A stretch of DNA of 64,000 nucleotides, taken from contig CM075649.1 of the NCBI GenBank assembly GCA_037953625.1, positions 64,935,660 to 64,999,659 on the forward strand, read 5' to 3'. A program made the translations under genes and the position numbers. The notes under the pieces were generated by a model. It had not been told where the DNA came from. It was given only the letters and a program-made list of their open reading frames with translations, and ran no database searches. Origin of the DNA: Crotalaria pallida (Eukaryota > Streptophyta > Magnoliopsida > Fabales > Fabaceae). Positions 55,230 to 64,000 of the stretch are shown piece after piece; the stretch's first letter is position 1, and the number at the start of each line of letters is the position of its first letter.

Positions 55230-57727
55230 TAAAATCTAGTGATTTTATGTACATGCATGTTATTTCTAGAAATTTAAAGTATAACTTTGATTTTTTTATA
55301 TAAAATGATGAACCTGGATTTATTCTATGCATGTTAAAAATGTTTGAAAAAGGATTTTTTTTGTTTTAAATATATTGATGCATGTTGATGTGGTATGTTA
55401 CCTTGAAATCTTATATGCTTTTATGTGATATTGTGACTTTTGTGTGTGAGTGAAAAACCTTGTCTCCTTGCATGTTGACTTTAAGCTATCCTAGGTATTA
55501 GGAGGAGACTATGTTGTCCCTCACATAGGTTGCATACATCATGAGGTTAATTGAATTTAAGAAATTCTAAAAAGTGCATGCATGAAAGAAATCAATTTAA
55601 AAGAAAATATGTGTGATGGTTTGTGATTTGATTTATTGTGTTGATTTAAGTTATGAAAAGAAATTAAAATTGTTAAATTTTATTCTAGAGTGCTCACGGT
55701 TTTAGCATTAAATTAATGAAAATGATTTCATGATTGTATGTTTGCATTTGTGCATTAAATTGAAATTGTATGTGTATTATTCGGTCCATACATGTTTAAA
55801 ATGGTTCGATAATTGTTTTCATGAAATGAAGTGTGATCATATTTCTAAATGCCTATATGTTATGTGTTTGAATGAAGGTGACATGTGCTTGCTTTTATCT
55901 TTTTGATTTTAGAAAATAAATAGGTTGATTTGACTGGAATTTTTGTAATGTTAATCCATTTCAATGATTTTAAGTTTTTGAAATTGATTTATGATTAGAA
56001 AATACTAACCATGTGTGATGCGGCTTTGTGAGAAAAATTAGAAGACTAAGTTAAATTATTTTCTTAAGGATAATTGAATTAATTTAATTTATGATTTTAA
56101 ATAATTAAAAAGGTGACTTACTGTGTATGTATTTGTGAATGCTTTGAAACTTTTACGTGTGTGTTCTGTATGCTAGTTAAATGTGTTTTAGAAAATTTAG
56201 ATTGAATTGGAAATTGTTCGGAAGTTGTTTTGAATTCTGTTTGTGAGTACTGTTTATGAAAAATGTTTTATTTAAAAAGAATGATTTAAATAACTTAAAT
56301 CAATTTGAGATTTTTAATTGACATTCTTTGATCAATGTTTAATGATATTGTGAAGTTTAGAAATTTAATAAATTAATCTGATTGGTTTTAAAGTTTGACC
56401 TTCTTGAATTTTTGTATTTGATTTAAAGAAAGATTTTCAGAGAGTTGTTTTCTAAAGGTTTCATTCAGTGTTCAAGGAAAATGTTTTTTTGTAATCAAGG
56501 TGTTTTAAACTATGAGAAATAAATTCTATTTTGAAAAGAAATTGTTTTAAGAAGTTTTTCTTGGAAACATTTTATAAAAGAAATGATTTGGATTTAAAGT
56601 CTTTTGGATATTGGCAATGTGCTTTTTAAAAGGAAATTGTTTCAAAGTATTTTAAAACGAAATTAAGAATTCGCGTAAATCGTTTCTAACGCACGGGGAA
56701 AAATGTTTAGTTCGGGTGTCGAACGCGAAGGAAACGTGGCAAGGTTAGCAACTGGAAATCTTGGAAAGTTTTTGGATGTGTCGTCATCCAGGTGAGTGAG
56801 AGTGATGTGATCCCGTAACGTGGTTGCTCGCAATTCGAGTAAACGAATTGCGAGAGTACTGCGAATTAGGCAATGTAGATATTCGTGCTAAGTGTTATCT
56901 GTTATGCATTACTAAATGTTTATTTGCTATGCATCACTAGATGTTTATTTGTTGTGCATACTTTATTTGGTTTAGATATTGTTTAATTTTGTCTGTATAG
57001 CGAAATGATGATGATGGAACCGTGAAAGTAATAAGATGAATTGAAATGAGAAAAGAGAAACGAATAAGAAACATGAGAAACAATTGAGAAAGAAATAAGT
57101 GATGAGTTAGGAATGAAGAGAAAGTATGAGAATGATTGAGAAAGAGATAAAACGTGACGCGAATAAAACTGAGGAAGAAGTAAGTCATGGGATGAATGAA
57201 TTGTGAAAGATATGCAGAGTTGAGATTTGAAAGAGAACGTGGTTGTGAAAGTGTGATGTGATTGAGTGGAGATGTGATTCCTCGTTCATGTTTTTGGAAA
57301 GAAGCTTAGTGTTGAGTTGAGCTTGCTCCTCCATTAACACTCATCCAAAAATATGATTTTTTTTTTTAAAATGGTTTTGAAAAGAGATTTTTGAAAAGTT
57401 TATGTGAAAACGATATTTTGCGAAAGTTTTTGGAAATATCATCTTTTGAAAAAGTTTTGCGAAAGATATTTTAAGAAAGACGAGGAAGAGAGACTGATGA
57501 TGTTGATGAGGAATATGTGGAGAATGAGCTTATGAGAATCATGATGATGAGATGAGAATTTGATGTTGAGGCCAAGGGCCATGGAGATTTAGGGGGAATG
57601 GATTGCGTTTAGTGGTCGGGCTTCGTTGAAGGGATGCGCCAAGGACGAGCCGACTGTTACGATTAAGCCGTTAAGTAAATCGTAAAACATTAAAAGACTT
57701 TAAAAGACATTTATAAACGCGGTGAGG
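55230..57727 (+). repeat. Diverged LTR-like relative of the large-LTR/Tekay family, plus orientation
   Basis: The part 57230-57480 aligns with the reverse complement of 28900-29250 of the large-LTR element (TTGAGTTGAG, TTGCTCCTCCATTA, then TTTTGAAAAG words). Upstream AT-rich sequence with CATGCATG words is compatible but too diverged to place by eye. No gene. It ends at the TG of the next LTR. Confidence 0.5.
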
Positions 57728-59255
57728 TGTAACATCCCTGAATTTTAGTTCCCGAATAATGTTATGCTTTGTTATATGAATGTTTTGCTTTTCTTGATGT
57801 GTTAGAGCTTAATCTTGTTTAGTTAACTTATGGTGATTAGGGTTAGCTTAAAGCTAATTCACTGAGCTTAGCCTTGTGTAGTTCTAAGATTGATTAGGGT
57901 TAGACGTTTAATAGCTTTGTTAAAAGTTAGATTAGCTTGGTTAATGAATGGCTTAAGGGTTAAGTGGACTAGATTAAACCTAAGTCAACATAATGGGCCA
58001 TGGATGTGTGTTGGGCCATATGTGTGTGTGTGTGTAGGCCGTGAAGAGTGTGTGTGTGTAGGCCGTGGTGTGTATATGTGTGTGGGGAGAATTGCGGGTT
58101 GCATGAGGAAGTGAGGTGGCAAGCTCACATTTCATGCATGTTGACCAAGAGTTAGGTGGCAACACCATATTTCCTTCCCTTGCAAGAAGTGTGATGTGTC
58201 CACACCAAGATTCACCATTATGCCACCTTATCTCTTCACCTTTTGACCAAAAGCCTTCATAAAAGTAACCATGTGTTGAGGAGCACCATTTTGGCATTCT
58301 TTCTTCATGACACCATCACCATCATCTTCAACTTCTTCCTTCAAGAAGCTCACGGCCAACACCATAACCACCCACATCCAAACTCATTCTTCCACTACAA
58401 CCAAGAAATCTTCACATATCCTAGGCCTAGATCATGAATACACATCATGCATGAGTGATCATGGCTTAGAAAATTCAAACTCAACCCCTTCCTTTTTCTT
58501 AGAAGCTCACGGCCATATCCACCACCACCCTTGATCAAGCCTAAACTTCTACCAAACACAAGAAACCTTAGCATATTCATACTCTAGATTATGAATATGC
58601 CACTTATTTGAAGATTTGTGTTGAAGAAATTTCAATCATTAAACTCTAAACCCAAACAACCCTCACGGCCAAACCACAAACAACACCTTGAAATCTTTAG
58701 CTTGGTAGATCAAAGGAGAGCATTAGAGTTTTAGAAGCTTGGAATCAAGTCTCAAGAGTCTAAGGAGGGAAAGTGCTCACGGTTTTGGGAGGAAAGGCCC
58801 AAAGGTTCTAAGTCTTCTTAGTTTTCTTCAAGAGGTAAGAGAGAGAAGCTTGCACTTTTGCTAGAATAAGTCTTAAAGCTTAGAAACTAGGTTGAGTCAC
58901 CATGAGACTCAAGGGCACTAGCTAGACTTTATTTTGGGCTTGGAGGCCAATTTGCGATGAATCTTGGTATGTGATTAATGAATGTTCTATGCTGAATTTT
59001 GCGTTTATATTTTTATTGATTGAACAATTATGATTATGTTATGATGTTTAGGAGTACACGGCCAAGGGTGGACTAAGTGGATTTTAGTTAACTAGGCCTC
59101 AACTAAGAATTAGATGGGTTAATTAAGTGTTAATCAAAAACGGTGTTAGATTGCTAAGTCTCGGTTAAGGGGTTAACCTAGTAGCTAGAATGGTTTAGTC
59201 AACTAATTGTCAACCAAACCTAGTCTTGAACCTAATTAAGTTTAACTTAATCATT

Positions 59256-59640
59256 GATTAGTCAACTAATCCAAGATTAGTTGGACTTAATCCTCGATTA
59301 GTGACCTTAATCCCTAATTAGTTAACTAATCCAAGATTAGTTGGACTTAATCCGAACTTAGTAACCTTAATCCTTGATTAGTCAACTAATCCCAGATTAG
59401 TTGGACTCAATCCTAAATTAGTAAACCTAATTCCATGGTTAGTCAACAAATCCGAGATTAGTTGGACTTAAACCCTAGACTAGTGAACCTAATTCCCTGA
59501 TTAGTCAACTTATCTATGATTAGTTGGACTGAATCCATGATTAGTCGGATTTAATCCGAGATTAGTCAATTAAGCTAGACCTAATTCATGATTAGGGAGA
59601 CCTAATCCATGATTAGTGGACGTAGTCCATAATTAGTCAG
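59256..59640. repeat. 60-62 bp tandem repeat with ATTAGT/ACTAAT quasi-palindromes
   Basis: Units start at about 59256, 59316, 59376, 59437 and 59499, then decay. Each holds GATTAGTCAACTAATCC, an imperfect palindrome, plus AGATTAGTTGGACTTAATCC. Confidence 0.88.
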
Positions 59641-60057
59641 CTAAGGTTCAGTTAAACCTAGTCTTAAGTAAGTAGGACTTACTTAATCAAAGTCTTAAGT
59701 AATTAAGACTTACTTCACCCAAGTGCTAGTTACTTAAGGTGTACATAGGTCTGGTAAATGATGGGACTTTGTCTTAGCACTCAGACATAAGCTTGACCTA
59801 GAACTCGTATGACCCTGCTATGTTATCTGCATGCTTATATACTGATGGATACATGTCGAATGCTTATAATTATATGATGAGCTAATATGAACATGTATGT
59901 ATCCATACCGAACTGGTGTCGAATGATTATGACATAGTTGGACTAATGATAAACTTGGAACTTGAACATGTGTATGATAACCTAGGATTGCAAGAGTTGC
60001 ATTGATATCATACATGACATGAACTAGGTTATCGGACCAGTCCCAATCTGAGGAACA

Positions 60058-60440
60058 CCTACGCAGGTGGAAACACCGTAAGGCGTGCCTTTTCTACGCA
60101 GGTGAACCTGTGAACCGTTTCTGTAAATGAACTTGATATTTTATGAAAGCATGCACAGGGTTCACCGTAAGCCGTGCCTTTCTACGCTGGTGGACACACA
60201 GTAAGTCGTGCCTTTTACGCTGGCGGAAACACTGTACGTCATGTCTTTTACGCTGGTGGAAACACTGTAAGTCGTGCCGTTTACGCTGGTGGAAACACTG
60301 TAAGTCGTGCCTTTTATGCTGGTGGAAACACTGTAAGTCGTGTCTTTTACGCTGGTGGAAACACTGTAAGTCGTGCCGTTTACGCTGGTGGAAACACTGT
60401 AAGTCTTGCCTTTCACGCTGGCAGACGTGCCGTAAGCCGT
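60058..60440. repeat. 33-bp tandem repeat in the chromovirus LTR
   Basis: About eight units of a 33-mer containing TACGCTGGTGGAAACACTG and TAAGTCGTGCC, at 60168-60440, with a diverged relative at 60058-60115. Because 33 is divisible by three, several frames stay open on both strands; those frames are not genes. Confidence 0.9.
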
Positions 60441-61459
60441 GCCGCGTTCTTGAATGCACCGTTCCTCAGATCTGGACCCGGTGGACATTGAGGCCTCGGA
60501 GTTGGAGAAACATGTACATGCATCATGCCACTTATCTTGAAAGATAATAACTAAACTGGTGTTTGCTCATATGTACATGCATTATCGCACTGGTGATTGC
60601 TGCTGTGATCTGGTTGTGAATGTTAGGGCTTAGGCTTATTCGATATTGCGACTGTGTTAGGCTTACTCTCCTGCCCTTTTAGGTGATGGCCAGATGCCTG
60701 CTTTGCATCGAGATTCGCCCGCTCCGTGACGGTGTTTGGGAGTATCAAGATCACCGAGTTGTTTTTGAGGGTGAAGTAGAGATCACTCTCTACCATCCCA
60801 GTCCTGTAGTTCGCTTTCGTCCTCGTAGGTTTCGTATTCCGATTATTTACGTTATGCACATACCCCCGTTTTGAACTCTTTGTGTACTCGGAAGGACGAC
60901 CTTTAAGGGTGTGCATAGTGGAAGTAATCCGGAATCCGAAATAGTTGTACAGTTTTGGTTGGACGAAACCGGTGATCTCTGACTATGGAATAGCTGCAGT
61001 GGACCAGTAACCAGCTCTGATGATACCCTTTTCTCTTGAGTTTTATACATTGTAAATATTGCTTTTGGTGAGGTATTGTCAGAGTGTTTTATTTTCAATG
61101 GACTTGTACCTACTATGTAACAGACTTTTATCACATAATATCTATAACTAAGGTTCACTTCACGCATTTCAATATTCTGCTGGTTTTCGAATGAGCTTTG
61201 GAAATCCGGTGTTGATCAGTTTTTAAAGAACTTGCAATTGAGGGACTAATGGTTTCATTTCAAAAAAATAATATTTATTGCAAAAACCCTCGACTGCTTT
61301 TCAACGACTTATAACTTCCCGGATTTCAACTCTTTGATTCTACTTACCAATCAAGTGTTTTAAAAAGAAAAATTTTTCCACCCTAATTTTTGGAAAACTT
61401 TACAAGTCCAAATGAATCGATCGAAAAACTTTCAATAATAAGAGCGTCACACCTTTTTG

Positions 61460-61471
61460 TGGTATCAGAGC
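61460..61471 (+). other. Primer-binding site of the chromovirus
   Basis: TGGTATCAGAGC, the initiator tRNA-Met type PBS, eight bases after the LTR. Confidence 0.9.
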
Positions 61472-61597
61472 AAAAGGTCCTGCAACTGGTCCATAGTTAG
61501 TCCCATAAAGACTAAGATAGTTGTAGAATTAAGATAGTTCTAGGGCTTCTGTTCCCTTAGGTCTATTGTGATACTTAGCCTTTAGTGCAGGTTCACA

Positions 61598-62615
61598 ATG
61601 GCAGCTAGGAATCAACGTAACTTAGCTGAGGTTTTAGATAGGATCACTACGGTGATCGAGAACATGCAACAACAAGCTAACCAACCACCCCGAGACCAAG
61701 CGGGACAAGTCGAGTTCCGTAGTCTGTCTGAGTTCCAAAACTGTAACCCTCCTAGGTTTGAGGGAGGTTTCAAACCCGATGAGGCTAACAAGTGGATAAA
61801 CGAACTGGACAAAATCTTCCAAACCCTAGGATGTACGGACGCTCAGCGAGTGACCTATGCCACGTAAATGTTGTTTGGGGAGGCTGAAAACTGGTGGAAG
61901 CACGCTGTTCAACTCTTGGCTCATGAAGGTCGGGAAGTCACATGGCAAGTGTTCACGGAAAAGTTTCTGGATAAGTACTTTTCCGAGGATCTGAGGCGAA
62001 AGAAGGAGGTAGAGTTTCTACAACTGCAGCAAGGTGACATGAGTGTGGGCGAATACACAGCTAAGTTTGAGGAGCTACTCAAGTATTCTCCTTACTTTCA
62101 GCAACACCCTGATGAACGAAGCAAGTGCATCAAGTTTGAGAATGGGCTAAGACCGGATCTAAAGGCAGCTTTCAGTTACCAGAAGATTCAGAACTTCTCA
62201 ACTCTGGTCGACATGTGCCGGGTTTATGAAGATGATAAGAAGGCTGAGGAGCTATGCTTGCGAAGTAAGAGGAATCAGCAGAGTTCCGGGTCCCAGTGGC
62301 GCAAGGATTCAAACTTTAGAGGCAAAAGGCCACACTTCAAGGTCAAGGGTAAAGGCAAGGCTTCGGGACAAGTAGCAAGTTATCAGGGAAGTGCTCCGTT
62401 GTGTGATAAGTGCAAACGTCATCACTTCGGAGAGGTTTGTCGGAAGCCGTTTTCTGGTTGCTTTAAGTGTGGTAAGCCGGGTCATTGGTCAAGGGACTGC
62501 AGAGAACCCGAGAAGGGTGACTCGAAGGGATCGGTGAATAGACCTATGGCTAGAGGGAAGGTGTTTACTCTCAGCGGTGCTGAAGCCAATCAAGCCCCTG
62601 ATCTCGTGCAAGTTA
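61598..62615 (+). pseudogene. Chromovirus gag with one stop
   Basis: Starts MAARNQRNLAEVLDRI. The retrotransposon gag domain is at FEGGFKPDEANKWINELDK, then (past an in-frame TAA at 61865-61867) LFGEAENWWKHAVQLL and FLDKYFSEDLRRKKEVEFLQL. A single CCHC knuckle CFKCGKPGHWSRDC lies near 62460, after a basic linker. The last gag-frame residues (VFTLSGAEANQAPDLVQ) mark the beginning of the protease region. There the sequence jumps about 62615 to a different frame, so gag ends in an artefactual tail (stop at 62669-62671). Confidence 0.9.
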
Positions 62616-64000
62616 GATATCATTCTGGGTATGGATTGGATGACGAGGAACCGAGTGATCATCGACTGTGATAAGAGGATGGCCTTGTACAAAGACCTTC
62701 AACCCCTGAACCCCGAACCCAAAGGCTTCATGTGTCTGTTCTCTGTAACGAGGGAAGAAGAGGAGAAAGAGATAGAAGGAATACCAGTGGTAGAGGAGTT
62801 TCCGGAGGTGTTCACGGATGATGTACCGGGGTTGCCGCCGAATAGAGAAATTGAGTTTGGTATCAATCTAATCCCAGGTACTGGCCCAATCTCCATAGCA
62901 CCATATAGGATGGCGCCGCCGGAGATGGCTGAGTTGAAGAAGCAAGTAGAAGAATTGCTACAGAAACAATTGATCAGACCAAGTGTGTCTCCCTGGGGTG
63001 CGCCCGTGTTGTTTGTGAGAAAGAAGGACGGAAGTCTGCGTATGTGTGTGGACTACCGACAGTTGAACAAGGTAACCATCAAGAACAAATACCCTCTGCC
63101 AAGGATAGACGATCTTATGGATCAAGTTCGTGGAGCTTTCTCGAAGATAGATCTAAGATCTGGGTACCATCAGATAAGGATTTGGGAACAGGATATTCCC
63201 AAGACGGCGTTTCGGTCTCGTTATGGGCACTATGAGTATGTGGTAATGCCGTTCGGTTTGACGAATGCTCCTTCTGTCTTTATGGACTACATGAACAGGG
63301 TCTTCAGACTGTTCTTGGACTCGTTTGTAGTGGTCTTTATAGATGATATTTTGGTCTACTCAAAGAGTCCAAAGGAACATGCAGAACACTTAAGGATTGT
63401 GTTGAAAGTTTTAAAGGAGAAACAGTTATACGCCAAACCCTCGAAGTGCGAGTTTTGGCTGGAGGAAGTTAAATTTTTGGGACACGTGATCTCGAAAGGA
63501 GGAATAGCTGTCGATCCAACAAAGGTTGAATCAGTTCTTCAATGGGAACAGCCTAAGACGGTAACGGAGGTCCGGAGTTTCTTAGGATTTGCCGGGTACT
63601 ACCGAAGATTTATAGAAGGATTTTCGAGGATCTCACTACCCTTGACTAAGCTGACCAAGAAGGATCAACCTTTTGTTTGGGACTCGAAGTGCGAAGAGAG
63701 TTTCCAAAAGCTGAAGGAAAAGCTGACCACTTCACCGGTGTTAATCTTACCTAACCCACAGAAGAGTTTTGATGTGTACTACGATGCGTCAGGGCAAGGC
63801 CTCGGATGTGTGTTGATGCAAGAAGGTAAGGTTGTGGCATACGCATCAAGGCAGTTGAAAGTGCATGAGGTGAATTATCCGACGCACGACTTGGAGTTAG
63901 CCGCAATAGTTTTCGCTCTTAAGATCTGGAGGCACTATCTCTATGGCACTGTGTTCCGAGTATTCAGTGACCATAAGAGCTTAAAGTATCTCTTTGACCA
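62616..64000 (+). pseudogene. Chromovirus pol: protease remnant, RT, RNase H start (continues past the window)
   Basis: Open from 62616 to the window edge with no stop (461 codons). It starts at DIILGMDWMTRNRVIIDCD, the last conserved block of the protease; the Asp-Ser-Gly active-site part is missing. RT shows WGAPVLFVRKKDGSLRMCVD, FSKIDLRSGYHQIR (first catalytic Asp) and the VFIDDILVYSK box, then LGFAGYYRRFI. RNase H begins at FDVYYDASGQGLG and continues with HDLELAAIVFAL and FSDHKSLKYLF at the edge. The frame is shifted by one relative to gag, which together with the missing protease indicates a deletion at the junction. Confidence 0.92.

Larger units (their letters stand above)
57728..61451 (+). 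repeat. 5' LTR of the chromovirus (3724 bp)
   Basis: Starts TGTAACATCCCTGAATTT and ends GAGCGTCACA, eight bases before the PBS; the start matches other TGTAACATCC LTRs here. It contains a GT-rich simple repeat (58015-58085), a 60-bp tandem repeat and a 33-bp tandem repeat. Open frames within the tandem repeats are by-products of repeat length. Confidence 0.8.
57728..64000 (+). mobile_element. Tekay/Del-type Ty3/gypsy chromovirus, 3' part beyond the window
   Basis: 5' LTR 57728-61451, tRNA-Met PBS at 61460, gag, then RT and RNase H still open at the window edge. Protease is largely deleted. Sequence of gag and RT fits the plant chromovirus group; the integrase chromodomain would lie outside. 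It could be related to the parent of the gene-less Tekay-like LTR elements nearby, but LTR lengths and sequences differ. Confidence 0.88.

Noticed and set aside
54977..55332. Minus-strand frames of 93-98 codons rich in hydrophobic residues
   Set aside because: They are translations of TGAACC-type short repeats; no start context or family signal.
60143..60547. Open frames of 105-134 codons on both strands
   Set aside because: They are by-products of a 33-bp tandem repeat whose length is divisible by three.

Overview
This window looks like repeat-dense heterochromatin from a plant nuclear genome. It is AT-rich and almost everything in it is transposable-element sequence. The element types (SIRE/Maximus-type Ty1/copia, Tat-type Ty3/gypsy with an antisense extra gene, Tekay/Del-type chromovirus relatives, an L1-type plant LINE) point to a eudicot. 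A legume is plausible from the SIRE-type LTRs, but I cannot prove the species. I see no convincing ordinary host gene, tRNA, rRNA or CRISPR array.

Layout. 1165-3073: 5'-truncated LINE. 3086-19415: complete Tat-type gypsy element on the minus strand, with 576-bp LTRs and target duplication ATTCT, carrying an intron-containing antisense gene. Inside its pol gene sits a complete gag-only copia element (10857-16216, 1595-bp LTRs, target duplication ACATC). 19717-20888: decayed SIRE-like LTR. 21001-21632: GC-richer minisatellite. 21633-25591: LTR and partial interior of a Tekay-like element (minus). 25592-51702: SIRE-type copia element (plus) with gag, protease, integrase, RT and RNase H and a truncated right LTR. 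Its gag is split by a 17.9-kb insertion (27860-45788, target duplication ATCGT). That insertion is a coding-free element with LTRs of more than 5 kb around a 1.27-kb interior; it carries a third partial LTR and a nested Tekay-like LTR. 51703-55229: truncated minus-strand SIRE-like element with an env-like/'plant transposon protein' gene. 55230-57727: diverged Tekay-like LTR. 57728-64000: 5' LTR, gag and pol of a Tekay-type chromovirus running off the window.

Insertion order: the LINE was hit by the Tat element, which was hit by the gag-only copia. Separately, a Tekay-like element was hit by SIRE, and SIRE by the large-LTR element. LTR divergence counted by eye agrees: about 8 differences in 576 bp for Tat against about 8 in 1595 bp for the copia inside it. 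Most coding regions have nonsense mutations; two Tat pol stops fit CGA-to-TGA change, as expected from decay of methylated CG.

The most striking unexplained signal is the decamer palindrome TAATCGATTA. I count 62 exact copies by hand, all inside eight LTRs belonging to both copia and gypsy families. They occur mostly as pairs whose members start 20-23 bp apart, and the pairs themselves repeat about every 47-76 bp. In two families a pair member is replaced by TACTCGAGTA, a symmetric double change that keeps the palindrome. In the SIRE LTRs the array lies just upstream of a TATA box. It looks like a shared cis-element module of plant retrotransposon promoters.
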